Source: an uncultured Candidatus Competibacteraceae bacterium
Lineage (GTDB): Bacteria; Pseudomonadota; Gammaproteobacteria; Competibacterales; Competibacteraceae
Assembly (NCBI GenBank): GCA_937872125.1
Contig: CALMNY010000527.1
Location: forward strand, 1 to 21,781
Direction: 5' to 3'
Length of the DNA: 21,781 bases
The stretch's first letter is position 1; the number at the start of each line of letters is the position of its first letter. The notes beneath the pieces were generated by a model. That model was not told the DNA's origin, searched no databases, and saw only the letters and a program-made list of their open reading frames with translations. This document shows, piece by piece, positions 8,547 to 15,774 of the stretch. The position numbers were made by a program, and so were the translations under genes.

Positions 8547-9284
8547 TTAAGAAACCGTCAACAGATCACCGGCCGCGCGCGCGTTCTGCTCGGCGGTGGT
8601 GAGCAGGCGCATCTGCAGCTCGAACTGGCGGCCCAGCGCGATCATCTGCACCAGGGTGTCGGCGGGATTGACATTGCTGTCTTCCAGATAGCCGGCGGCG
8701 ACCTGTACTGTCGGGTCGGCCGCCGGCGCCGCGCCATCCCGCAGGCGAAACAGACCGTCGGCGCCGCGCGTCAGTTGCGCGGTGGGCGGCGCCACCAGGC
8801 GCAGTCCCCCCAGATTGACGAGCTGTTTCGGCTCGCCGGGCCGCGTGGCGGACACGCTGCCGTCGCGGCCGATCGTGAGCGCCGTCTCCGGGGGGATGGT
8901 CAGCGTGCCGCCCTGGCCCAGCACCGGATAGCCCTGACTGGTTTGCAGGACGCCGTTGGCGCTCACCTCCAGGCGGCCATGGCGGGTCAGGGCTTCGCTG
9001 CCATCGGGGGCCTGCACCACCAGCCAGCCCGCCCCCAGCACCGCCACGTCCAGCGGCCGCTCGGTGCGTTGCACCGCCCCGGGGGTGAAATCGCTGCCGA
9101 CCGTGGCGTCGACGGCAAAGGCGCGGGTGGGCAGGCCCGGCGCCTGCACCGCCACCGCGCGCAGGTTCTGCACCTGGGCGCGAAAGCCGGGGGTGGTGGC
9201 GTGCGCCAGGTTGTGGGCGACGGTGGCCTGCTGGCTCAGCGTGGCCTTGGCGCCGCTCATGGCGGTATAGATCATTCGGTCCAT
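8547..9284 (-). CDS. flgF: Flagellar proximal rod protein FlgF
   Basis: FlgF (245 aa) is a proximal rod component. MDRMIYTAMSGAKATLSQQA then TVAHNLAHATTPGFRAQ is the characteristic FlgF start (family 'MDRMLYVAMSGA'). The middle has LDVAVLGAGWLVVQAPDGSE followed by ALTRHGRLEVSANGVL. The C-terminus SNVNPADTLVQMIALGRQFE then LQMRLLTTAEQNARAAGDLL is the usual rod D0 helix with the FlgF-specific MI-x-LxRxFELQMR pattern. Length fits. The ribosome binding site is weak. The 32-base gap to flgE holds no obvious promoter. Confidence 0.97.
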   Translation of the reverse strand: MDRMIYTAMSGAKATLSQQATVAHNLAHATTPGFRAQVQNLRAVAVQAPGLPTRAFAVDATVGSDFTPGAVQRTERPLDVAVLGAGWLVVQAPDGSEALTRHGRLEVSANGVLQTSQGYPVLGQGGTLTIPPETALTIGRDGSVSATRPGEPKQLVNLGGLRLVAPPTAQLTRGADGLFRLRDGAAPAADPTVQVAAGYLEDSNVNPADTLVQMIALGRQFELQMRLLTTAEQNARAAGDLLTVS

Positions 9285-9316
9285 GGGTTAGTCCGCGCTC
9301 ACGCGCTCCGGCCGGC

Positions 9317-10552
9317 TTAGCGCAGGCTCACCAGGGTCTGCAACACCTGGTCCTGCGCGCGGATCGACTGGGCATTGGCCTGGTAGTTGCGCTGGAAGGT
9401 GATCATGTCCACCAGTTCGTTGGTCAGGTTGACGTTCGATTCCTCGACCATGCCCGACATGATGCCGCCGTTCAGGCCGGTGTTCGGCGTGCCGATCACC
9501 CGCTCGCCGGAGGCGAAGGTCTCGGTCCACAGGTTGCCGCCGATCGGCGTCAGGCCGTTGGGGTTGCGGAAGGTCGCCAGTTGGATCTGGCCCAGGGCGC
9601 GGTTGCTGATGCCGTTGGAGTAGATGCCGAGAATCCGCCCCTCGGCGTCCACCGACAGGCCGGTCAGCTCGCCGCTGGCATAGCCGTCCTGGACGGCGCC
9701 GGTCACCGCGAACGGCGAGCCCCACTGGCTCATGCGCGTGCCGCCCAGATCGAGCACCAGATCGTTCACCCCGGCGAGGGCGGAGCCGGGCGCCGCCGGG
9801 ATGGTCAGCGGCGCGGCGAAGGGATCCGGGTCCGTCACCAGGCTGCCGTCGGTGGCGAAGGTCAGGGCGCGCGTATCGGGCAGCGCCGTGCCATCGAGGG
9901 TGAAGTGCATGGTCCAGGCATTGGCGTCGTTCTTGACGAAAAACATCGACAGGGTGTGGGGGTTGCCCTGGCTGTCAAAGACCTGGCTCGAGGTGACGGC
10001 GTTATAGCTCTCGACGTCGGTGGGATCGAAGGGCGTCACGGTCGGCGTGGCGTGGCGGGCATCCAGGTTCGCCGAGATCATCAGCTCGGTGGTGGCGCGG
10101 GGATTCATGCCCACGGTGGGGACCTGCAGCGGCACCGGCAGGGCGCCCTGCTGGATCACCCCGGGATTGAGCGGATCGATGCCGTAGCCCATCAGGCGAT
10201 CGCCGCCGGCATTGACGATGAAGCCGTCGCGGTCGAGATCGAACTGGCCGTTGCGGCTGTAGGCCACCGACCCGTCCGGGCGCGTCATCAGGAAAAAGCC
10301 ATTGCCGCCGATCGCCAGATCGAGGGGGTTGGCGGTGGCCTTGATATTGCCCTGGTCAAAGTTGTAGTGCACCTTCCCGACCAGCGTGCCGCCGCCCACC
10401 TGATTGGCGTTCCGCGAGGCGTTGAACAGGTCCTGAAAGCGCAGCGAACCCGCCTTGTACCCGACCGTGGCGGTGTTGGCGATATTGTTGGCGATCGAAT
10501 CCAGCGCCTTGGAGGTGCTGTTGAGACCGCTGATCCCATGCTGAAACGACAT
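9317..10552 (-). CDS. flgE: Flagellar hook protein FlgE
   Basis: FlgE (411 aa) polymerises into the hook, the flexible joint. The start SFQHGISGLNSTSKALDSIA then NNIANTATVGYKAGSLRFQD is the family D0 signature. AIGGNGFFLMTRPDGSVAYS then RNGQFDLDRDGFIVNA is the D1 core. The end, SNVNLTNELVDMITFQRNYQ then ANAQSIRAQDQVLQTLVSLR, is the classical C-terminal helix. Length is close to the 400-aa Salmonella form, with no large central insertion. GGGAG lies 7 bases before the ATG. It is preceded by flgD as in nearly all flagellar operons. Confidence 0.98.
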   Translation of the reverse strand: MSFQHGISGLNSTSKALDSIANNIANTATVGYKAGSLRFQDLFNASRNANQVGGGTLVGKVHYNFDQGNIKATANPLDLAIGGNGFFLMTRPDGSVAYSRNGQFDLDRDGFIVNAGGDRLMGYGIDPLNPGVIQQGALPVPLQVPTVGMNPRATTELMISANLDARHATPTVTPFDPTDVESYNAVTSSQVFDSQGNPHTLSMFFVKNDANAWTMHFTLDGTALPDTRALTFATDGSLVTDPDPFAAPLTIPAAPGSALAGVNDLVLDLGGTRMSQWGSPFAVTGAVQDGYASGELTGLSVDAEGRILGIYSNGISNRALGQIQLATFRNPNGLTPIGGNLWTETFASGERVIGTPNTGLNGGIMSGMVEESNVNLTNELVDMITFQRNYQANAQSIRAQDQVLQTLVSLR

Positions 10553-10579
10553 CGATAAGCTCCCGGGGAATCCCGAAGA

Positions 10580-11242
10580 TCAGAGAATCATTTTGATATC
10601 TTCCAGGCGGAAGATACCGAGGTTGCCGACCTGCAGATCGGTACCGACCGGCCCCTGCACCACCTGGGAGACGACCCCGGCCTGCAGGGGGGTGGCGGTC
10701 ACCGTCTGCTCCCCGGCCACCGCCGCGACCGACAGCGTATAGCCGCCGGTCGCGGCCGCCGTGCCGCCGGTGGTGGTGCCATCCCAGAGGAAGCTGTGCG
10801 CGCCCGCCGGGACGTCGCCCAGGTCCAGGGTCTGCACCACCTGCCCCGCGGCGTCCTTGATGGTGATCACCACCTGGTCGGCCGGTTGGTCCAGGGTGAA
10901 GCCGCCCACCGCCCCCGACTCTGTCAGTTCCAGGGCGCGGCCGGGCACCAGGACCCCACGGTCGATGAGGGTCGCCGCCTGGAACAAACGGTTGGTCTGA
11001 TTGCTCTGCAACAGGGCGCTCAGCGACTCGTTCATGCGCTCAATGCCGTCGACCATGTTGAGCTGCGCCAGTTGCGAGGTCAGTTCGGCGTTTTCGGTGG
11101 GATTCAGCGGGTCCTGGTTCTGCAATTGGGTGGTGAGCAGGGTGAGAAAGCGGCTTTGCGCGTCCGCAGTGGGCGTGGGCGGCGCCGGGGTGGCGCTGGA
11201 CAGGGCGGACAGGACCTGATTGGTCGTCGTGAGGGTTGTCAT
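10580..11242 (-). CDS. flgD: Flagellar hook-cap (scaffolding) protein FlgD
   Basis: FlgD (220 aa) caps the growing hook and is needed for FlgE polymerisation. The N-terminal export and conserved segment is clear: SRFLTLLTTQLQNQDPLNPT then ENAELTSQLAQLNMVDGIER. The C-terminal half carries the FlgD Ig/tudor-like domains (GFTLDQPADQVVITIKDAAG, then HSFLWDGTTTGG). The ATG at 11242 is chosen because GAGG lies 9 bases upstream; an in-frame ATG at 11251 directly abuts that GAGG and is less likely. About 88 GC-rich bases separate it from flgC. Confidence 0.96.
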   Translation of the reverse strand: MTTLTTTNQVLSALSSATPAPPTPTADAQSRFLTLLTTQLQNQDPLNPTENAELTSQLAQLNMVDGIERMNESLSALLQSNQTNRLFQAATLIDRGVLVPGRALELTESGAVGGFTLDQPADQVVITIKDAAGQVVQTLDLGDVPAGAHSFLWDGTTTGGTAAATGGYTLSVAAVAGEQTVTATPLQAGVVSQVVQGPVGTDLQVGNLGIFRLEDIKMIL

Positions 11243-11330
11243 AGGGGCCATCCTCGGCGGTGGGGGACGAGCGCGGGCCGCGGGGCATGACGCGCGGGCG
11301 CGCCCGGGTGGGGGGCGGCGGGCGGCCTCA

Positions 11331-11738
11331 TCACTCGCCGAGCGCCAGGGTCTTTTGCAGCAGGGTCCGCGCGGTGGTCATGACGCCGACGTTGTTCTGA
11401 TAGGAGCGGGAGGCCGAGATCATGTTGACCATCTCCTCGACGGGGTTCACATTCGGCATGGTCACGTAACCCTCGGCATTGGCGAACGGGTGCTGCGGCG
11501 CATGCACCAGGCGCGGCGGGACGGCGCTGGTCACGATCTGCACCGGCTGCACCCCCAGGGCCGCGCGCCCGGCGCCGACCGGCTGGGCGGCAAACACCAC
11601 CTGTAAGGCGCGATAGGGTTGGCCGTCCGCGCCCGCCACGCTGTCCGCATTGGCCAGATTGGACGCGGTGGTATTGAGCCGCACCGCCTGCGCGCGCAAG
11701 GCCGAGCCGGCGATATTCAGGACATTCAACAGACTCAT
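11331..11738 (-). CDS. flgC: Flagellar proximal rod protein FlgC
   Basis: FlgC (135 aa) is a proximal rod protein. SLLNVLNIAGSALRAQAVRL then NTTASNLANADSVAGADGQP and YRALQVVF is the family start. MPNVNPVEEMVNMISASRSY then QNNVGVMTTARTLLQKTLAL is the diagnostic C-terminal block. Length (about 134-150) is usual. It follows flgB after 14 bases. The upstream ribosome binding site is weak (GGCGGCGGC), as for several genes in this GC-rich operon. Confidence 0.97.
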   Translation of the reverse strand: MSLLNVLNIAGSALRAQAVRLNTTASNLANADSVAGADGQPYRALQVVFAAQPVGAGRAALGVQPVQIVTSAVPPRLVHAPQHPFANAEGYVTMPNVNPVEEMVNMISASRSYQNNVGVMTTARTLLQKTLALGE

Positions 11739-11752
11739 GGTGCCGCCGCCGC

Positions 11753-12154
11753 CTATTGTCCGGTAATGGCCTGTTGCAGGCCGCTGACCATACTCTGCAT
11801 GAACCGCAACGAGGCCTCGTAGCGCAGGGTGTTTTCGGCGAAGGCCGTCCGTTCGGCATCCATGTCGACGCTGTTGCCATCCACGGCGGCCTGGCCGGTG
11901 ACCCGGTAGCCCGGGGTGAGCGCCGCCGCCGGCGGCGTGGCCAGCGGCTGATGCCGCGGATGGGTGGTGTGCAGCGCCCCGCCCGCCGTCGCCGCTTTGA
12001 CCGCGGTGAGCGCGGCGCGAAAGTCGAGATCACGGGCGTGGTAATGCGGGGTATCCGCATTGGCGATATTCGCCGCCAGCAGCTGTTGCCGCTGGCCCAA
12101 CACCGCCAGCGCGGCATGCTGAAAGTGCAGATGACGTTCTAACTGGGCGTACAT
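11753..12154 (-). CDS. flgB: Flagellar proximal rod protein FlgB
   Basis: FlgB (133 aa) is the first proximal rod protein and heads the flgB-L operon. The N-terminus aligns with Enterobacteria FlgB: LERHLHFQHAALAVLGQRQQ then LLAANIANADTPHYHARDLD. The C-terminus MDAERTAFAENTLRYEASLR then FMQSMVSGLQQAITGQ is also typical. ATG at 12154 gives the same N-terminal length as relatives; the in-frame ATG at 12163 is an alternative, and the ribosome binding site is poor for both. A strong sigma-54 type promoter lies about 40-55 bases upstream. Confidence 0.95.
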   Translation of the reverse strand: MYAQLERHLHFQHAALAVLGQRQQLLAANIANADTPHYHARDLDFRAALTAVKAATAGGALHTTHPRHQPLATPPAAALTPGYRVTGQAAVDGNSVDMDAERTAFAENTLRYEASLRFMQSMVSGLQQAITGQ

Positions 12155-12190
12155 AGGGGACATGGGCAAGCGAGGAGACGTTCCCCCCTC

Positions 12191-12210
12191 ATTAGCAGGT
12201 TCCATGCCAA
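12191..12210 (-). promoter_or_regulatory. Sigma-54 (RpoN) promoter of the flgB operon
   Basis: On the minus strand the sequence reads TTGGCATGGAACCTGCTAAT. The GG at -24 and GC at -12 are separated by exactly 10 bases, and the flanks agree closely with the RpoN consensus TGGCACG-N4-TTGCA. The predicted transcription start is near 12183, about 20-30 bases before flgB. RpoN control of flgB by a FleQ/FlrA-type activator is established in Pseudomonas and Vibrio. I did not find a clear activator site. Confidence 0.75.
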
Positions 12211-12342
12211 CGGAAAGCGCCCGCCGGACCGCCGCTCGCCCCCGCCGCGCGGCGGCAGATTTTGCCGGCCGCACGCGACCGCCCGGGCGGTCCCTGCCGC
12301 GGCCACCGGCAGGCGGGACCGGACGGCGCCGGGGCCGGTCTG

Positions 12343-12351
12343 TGCTACCAT
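12343..12351 (+). promoter_or_regulatory. Possible extended -10 (sigma-70 type) for flgA
   Basis: TGCTACCAT fits an extended -10 (TGn followed by a TAnnnT hexamer). It would start transcription near 12358, about 75 bases before flgA. No -35 resembling TTGACA is seen. It stands out as one of the few AT-containing spots in this 278-base intergenic region between flgB and flgA. Weak call. Confidence 0.35.
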
Positions 12352-12432
12352 AGTGCCGCTGTGCGTGGCGCCGGGCGCTGCCGGTTGCCCGCGCGGCGCG
12401 GGGCGGATGACGCGGCCGGCGCCCCGCCCGTC

Positions 12433-13188
12433 ATGAGCCGCCTCGCCGTCTGGATTGCGCCCGTGGACCCTCGCCTGATCACCGTCAACACCCGTGCCCC
12501 CCGCCGCTGGCGCCGTCTCGGCTGGGGACTGCTGCTGGCGCTGCCCCTGCGCGTGACGCCCGCGGCGCCGCCGGACCCCGAGCCACTGCTGGCGCTCGCC
12601 ACCGCCTGGCTGGAGGACGCCGCGCGCGCGACGGCCCCCCAGGCCCAGGTCACGGTCCAGCCCCCGGCGCGCGCGACCCCCCTGCCCGCCTGCGACGCCC
12701 CGCAGCTCTTTCTCCCCCCCGGCAAGCGCGCCTGGGGCAAGGTCTCCCTGGGCGTGCGCTGTGACACGCCCGCCTGGACGCTGTATCTGGCGGCCCAGGT
12801 CACGGTGCCCGGGGAGTATGTGGTGGCGCGCCGCACGCTGCGCGCCGGCGAACCGGTGGCGGCGGCGGATCTGGAGCTGCGCGCCGGGGACCTTGCCGCC
12901 CTGCCCGACGACACCCTGACCGATTTCGCCCAGGCCGAGGGCCTGACGCCCCGCCACGGCCTCGCCGCCCGGCAGCCGCTGCGCGCCGGCCTGCTGCAAC
13001 GTCCGCCGCTGATCCAGCAGGGCCAGACCGTGCCCCTGGTCATTCAGGGCGCGGGCTTCCAGGTGCTCAGCGCCGGCGTGGCGCTCAACCCGGCCGCCGC
13101 CGGCGAGACCGTCCGCGTGCGCCTGGAGAGCGGCAAAACCGTGCATGCGCAAACCACGGCGGACGGCCGGGCCACCCTGCGCCCATAG
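12433..13188 (+). CDS. flgA: Flagellar P-ring assembly chaperone FlgA
   Basis: FlgA (251 aa from this start) is a periplasmic chaperone for P-ring (FlgI) assembly. The C-terminal two thirds carry the FlgA/SAF pattern: VPGEYVVARRTLRAGEPVAA then ADLELRAGDL, and later GLAARQPLRAGLLQRPPLIQ then QGQTVPLVIQGAGFQV, ending GETVRVRLESGKTVHAQT. A signal sequence (RRWRRLGWGLLLALPLRVTP) starts at about residue 24, so the n-region is long with the ATG at 12433. A GTG at 12463 would shorten it; neither start has a good ribosome binding site. The gene is divergent from flgB and followed by flgM, as in Pseudomonas. Confidence 0.92.
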   Translation: MSRLAVWIAPVDPRLITVNTRAPRRWRRLGWGLLLALPLRVTPAAPPDPEPLLALATAWLEDAARATAPQAQVTVQPPARATPLPACDAPQLFLPPGKRAWGKVSLGVRCDTPAWTLYLAAQVTVPGEYVVARRTLRAGEPVAAADLELRAGDLAALPDDTLTDFAQAEGLTPRHGLAARQPLRAGLLQRPPLIQQGQTVPLVIQGAGFQVLSAGVALNPAAAGETVRVRLESGKTVHAQTTADGRATLRP

Positions 13189-13221
13189 CCCGCCCGGTGG
13201 CCGGGGGTGTGGCGGAAGAAT

Positions 13222-13248
13222 TAAACTTTCCGCCGGATCAGCCGTAAA
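13222..13248 (+). promoter_or_regulatory. Sigma-28 (FliA) promoter for flgM-flgN
   Basis: TAAACTTT (13222-13229), 11 bases, then GCCGTAAA (13241-13248) closely match the FliA consensus TAAAGTTT-N11-GCCGATAA: 7 of 8 and 6 of 8 bases with exact spacing. It lies 72 bases before flgM, in a conspicuously AT-richer patch. Expressing the anti-sigma factor from a FliA promoter gives the known FlgM-FliA feedback loop. Confidence 0.75.
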
Positions 13249-13320
13249 ACACGGTAAGGGCGCGGCGCCACCGCCCGCCCCCGGTCACCCCCAACCCCCC
13301 GCCGCAGGCGCACACGACGG

Positions 13321-13614
13321 ATGAAAATCACCACGCTCCAGCCCCCTGATCCCGGGCGTCGCCCCGACGGTCCGGGCGCGCCGGCGGTCAGCGCCGCGGC
13401 CCGCCCCCGGGCCTCGGTCCAGACCGCGCTCTCGCCGCTCTCCGCCAGCCTGCAACAGGCGAACGCGGACCTGCCGCGGGAGGCGCCCCTCGACCAGGTC
13501 CGGGTGGCGGACATCCGCCAGGCCCTGCGCGACGGGCGCCTGTCCCCGGACCCGGCGCGCATTGCCGACGCCCTGCTCGCCCAGGTCGAGGCCCTGGCGG
13601 GCGAGCGCCGCTAA
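13321..13614 (+). CDS. flgM: Anti-sigma-28 factor FlgM
   Basis: FlgM (97 aa) binds FliA and holds back late-gene transcription until it is secreted through the completed hook. The N-terminus MKITTLQPP fits the short 'MKI' start of FlgM. The middle is disordered (Pro/Ala/Arg rich). The C-terminal sigma-binding region follows the family pattern DQVRVADIRQALRDGRLSPD then PARIADALLAQ (family 'kv..ik.ai..G.y.vd...iA..li'). Length is usual. It is preceded by a FliA-type promoter and followed by flgN after 37 bases. The ribosome binding site is weak. Confidence 0.9.
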   Translation: MKITTLQPPDPGRRPDGPGAPAVSAAARPRASVQTALSPLSASLQQANADLPREAPLDQVRVADIRQALRDGRLSPDPARIADALLAQVEALAGERR

Positions 13615-13618
13615 CCCC

Positions 13619-13640
13619 CCCGGGCCGCCCCGCGGCCGGG
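13619..13640 (+). other. GC hairpin between flgM and flgN
   Basis: CCCGG-G-CCGC (13619-13628), a CCC loop, then GCGG-CCGGG (13632-13640) pairs over 9 bases with a single bulged G. It ends 3 bases before the flgN ribosome binding site GAGGAG (13643-13648). There is no T tract, so it is not a classic terminator. It could affect flgN translation or transcript stability. Confidence 0.4.
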
Positions 13641-13651
13641 ACGAGGAGCCC

Positions 13652-14095
13652 ATGACCGAAGATTCCGCCGCCGCCTGGCTGACGCACCTGGAAGCCACAC
13701 TCGCCGCGCTGCACGCCGCCCTGCACCAGACCCAGGCCGGCCTGCTCCACGGCGCGCCGGACGCCCTGCCGGCGGCCGACGCCGCCCTGCAGGCGCTCAC
13801 CCACACCCTCGAAGACCTCTACGCCCGGGCGCCGGCGGCGGTGCGGGACGGCGCGCCGGCCGCGGTGCTGTTTGCCCACCCCCCGGCCCTGGCCGCCCGC
13901 TGGACCGCGGCGCGGCAGTTGGCCCACGCCGTCCGTGACCTCAACGCCCACAACGGGCGCATCCTGCAGGCCCGGCTCGCCCACCACGACGCGGCGCTGT
14001 CCGCCCTGGGCGGGACCACGCCCGCGCCCCGGCTGTATTCGCCCGCCGGCCAGACCCGCGCCGCGCGCCCCGGGCGCAGCCTCGGCCACGCCTGA
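13652..14095 (+). CDS. flgN: Flagellar export chaperone FlgN
   Basis: FlgN (147 aa) is the cytoplasmic chaperone for FlgK and FlgL. The protein is mostly alpha-helical. Its C-terminal region has the FlgN pattern: VRDLNAHNGRILQARLAHHD then AALSALGG (family 'N..Ng.li...l......l..L.g'), with a terminal LYSPAGQTRAARPGRSLGHA like the usual 'YdaqGr......r.lG.A'. ATG at 13652 is chosen because GAGGAG lies 3 bases upstream of it at 13643-13648; upstream in-frame codons overlap flgM in another frame. Position after flgM is typical. Confidence 0.88.
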   Translation: MTEDSAAAWLTHLEATLAALHAALHQTQAGLLHGAPDALPAADAALQALTHTLEDLYARAPAAVRDGAPAAVLFAHPPALAARWTAARQLAHAVRDLNAHNGRILQARLAHHDAALSALGGTTPAPRLYSPAGQTRAARPGRSLGHA

Positions 14096-14097
14096 CC

Positions 14098-14131
14098 CGC
14101 GCCGGCCCCTCAGGGTCCCCCGGCCGGCGCG
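14098..14131. terminator. Possible bidirectional terminator hairpin between flgN and motD
   Basis: CGCGCCGGCC (14098-14107) and GGCCGGCGCG (14122-14131) form a perfect 10-base stem with a 14-base loop. It spans the 14-base gap between the convergent stops of flgN and motD and enters the motD coding end. There is no T tract on either side, so intrinsic termination is uncertain, but position and symmetry fit a shared terminator. Confidence 0.4.
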
Positions 14132-14958
14132 CCGAGACCCGGCAGCTGCAAGCCCATGGCCGCGGCCCCCGGTTTCACGGTGGGCATTTCGATGATGATC
14201 GCCACCCGCCGGTTGCGTTCCCGCCCTTCCGCGGTGGCATTGTCGGCGACCGGCCGGAACTCGGCGTAGCCCGCCGCGGTCAGGCGCTGCGAATCGACCC
14301 CGTATTCGAGAAACTTCCGCACCACCTGCGCCGCGCGCCCCGCGGACAACTCCCAGTTGCTGGGAAAGCGCTCGGTGGCGATCGGGGTGTCGTCGGTATG
14401 CCCTTCCACCTTGATGGGGAAGGTCGCCCCGGAGATGACCTCGGCCACCGTGCGCAGCGCGGGGAGGGCGGCGGGGTCGAGCGTGGCCTGGCCGGGGGCG
14501 AACAGCAGCTTGGAGGCGATATCGATCTGAATCCCCGACTCGCTGTCGCCGACCCGGACTTCGCCGCGGTCAATCAGCGGCGACATGGTCTCGCGAATTT
14601 CCTGGGACATCTTGCGCATGCGCTCCCCGGCCGCACGCACGGTGTCGTCTTCCGCCGTCGTCGGCTTGACGAACATCACGTCCAGGGGCGGCACCACCTG
14701 CACCGCCGGTATCAGGTTACTGGTGGTCGCGTGCAGGCCCGGGTCCTTGAAGGCGTCATTAAAGGCCCCGGCGAGCTTGCGCGCCTTCTGCGGGTTGATC
14801 TCGGAGACGGCAAACAGCACGACAAAAAACGCGAACATCAGGGTGATGAAGTCGGCGTAGGAAATCAGCCACCGCTCCAGGTTGTCGTGGCCCTGAGGCG
14901 CGGCGCCGCGGGCCTGGCGCCGGCCGCCGCCCGGGCGGCCATGGGCGGTCGTGCTCAT
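14110..14958 (-). CDS. motD: Flagellar stator protein MotD (MotB family)
   Basis: MotD (282 aa) anchors the stator to peptidoglycan and carries part of the ion channel. One transmembrane helix spans about residues 30-52; within SYADFITLMFAFFVVLFAVS, Asp36 corresponds to the proton-accepting Asp of MotB. The C-terminal OmpA-like domain (about 160-260) has VEGHTDDTPIATERFPSNWE then LSAGRAAQVVRKFLEYGV, and ERNRRVAIIIE. ATG at 14958 overlaps the motC stop (ATGA). MotD rather than MotB is chosen from the pairing with a MotC-type partner next to fliA, as in Pseudomonas. Confidence 0.92.
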   Translation of the reverse strand: MSTTAHGRPGGGRRQARGAAPQGHDNLERWLISYADFITLMFAFFVVLFAVSEINPQKARKLAGAFNDAFKDPGLHATTSNLIPAVQVVPPLDVMFVKPTTAEDDTVRAAGERMRKMSQEIRETMSPLIDRGEVRVGDSESGIQIDIASKLLFAPGQATLDPAALPALRTVAEVISGATFPIKVEGHTDDTPIATERFPSNWELSAGRAAQVVRKFLEYGVDSQRLTAAGYAEFRPVADNATAEGRERNRRVAIIIEMPTVKPGAAAMGLQLPGLGAPAGGP

Positions 14959-15722
14959 CAGTGCGTCCCGGCCGCGAGCTCGTGGAGCAGGAAGCTCTGC
15001 ATCCGCCCCTCCACCTGTCGCGGATTGGCCTCGCCGGCAATCCCGAGCAGCCCTTCGATCTGGATGGTGCGCAGCCGGACGTAATCCCTGATCAGCACCG
15101 TCAATTTCTTGTAGATGGGCAGATAGACCAGGTTGGCGAGCCCAATGCCGTAGATGGTGGCGACGAACGCCACGGCGATGCCGGCGCCCACCGCATCCGG
15201 ATCGGAGATGTTGGCCATGGTATGGATCAGGCCCAGCACCGCGCCCAAAATGCCCAGGGTCGGGGAATAGCCGGCCGCCGCCTCCCAGAAGCGCGCGTCC
15301 TTGTGGTATTTGTCTTCCCACGCCGTCAATTCATTGAGCAGGTAATCCGCGATCAGGTCCGGCTCGCTGCCGTTCACCAGCAGGCGCAGGCCTTTTTTCA
15401 GGAACGGATCCGTCAGGCGGGCGCCCTCCTTCTCCAGATCGAGGAAGGAACCCCGGCGCGCGGTCTGACTCCACCCGACGATCTGGGCGATGGTCGCCTG
15501 ATAGTCGAGCGGGGGCGGGGCAAAGGTCCACTTCGCCAGCCGGATCCCGGCCTTGAAATCCGGCAGCGACGACTGGGTCAACATGGCGCCGAAGGTGCCG
15601 CCGACGACGATGAAAAACGCCCCCGGCTGCAGCAGGGAGCCGACATGCCCGCCCTCGAAGACGTGGCCGGCGACGACCACCCCGATGCCCGCGATCAAAC
15701 CAATGAGGGTTGCTTTATCCAC
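14958..15722 (-). CDS. motC: Flagellar stator protein MotC (MotA family)
   Basis: MotC (254 aa) is the multi-spanning stator subunit that couples ion flow to rotor contact. The N-terminus DKATLIGLIAGIGVVVAGHV then FEGGHVGSLLQPGAFFIVVG is typical. The cytoplasmic loop (about 60-145) contains FLDLEKEGARLTDPFLKKGL. The second membrane pair has AAAGYSPTLGILGAVLGLIH and GIAVAFVATIYGIGLANLVY, with the proline of SPTLGILG equivalent to the essential Pro173 of MotA. The start is GTG at 15722 with GGAAG about 10 bases upstream. It follows fliA after 52 bases with no chemotaxis genes between. Confidence 0.94.
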   Translation of the reverse strand: MDKATLIGLIAGIGVVVAGHVFEGGHVGSLLQPGAFFIVVGGTFGAMLTQSSLPDFKAGIRLAKWTFAPPPLDYQATIAQIVGWSQTARRGSFLDLEKEGARLTDPFLKKGLRLLVNGSEPDLIADYLLNELTAWEDKYHKDARFWEAAAGYSPTLGILGAVLGLIHTMANISDPDAVGAGIAVAFVATIYGIGLANLVYLPIYKKLTVLIRDYVRLRTIQIEGLLGIAGEANPRQVEGRMQSFLLHELAAGTH

Positions 15723-15774
15723 GTGTGCTGCGCTTCCAGGTAAACGCGGGGGCGAAGCCGGCTCCCGCGGGGGG

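Noticed and set aside
7743..9320. Long plus-strand open frame (525 codons) opposite flgG and flgF
   Set aside because: Shadow of flgG/flgF; no domain features and no ribosome binding site.
13189..13215. Short CCCGG/CCGGG stem after flgA as a terminator
   Set aside because: Only 5 bp with a 3-base loop and no T tract; such stems occur everywhere in this GC-rich sequence.
14958..15321. Upstream extension of the motD frame to 15321
   Set aside because: It would overlap motC by over 350 bases with unrelated residues; the conserved MotD start is at the ATG overlapping the motC stop.
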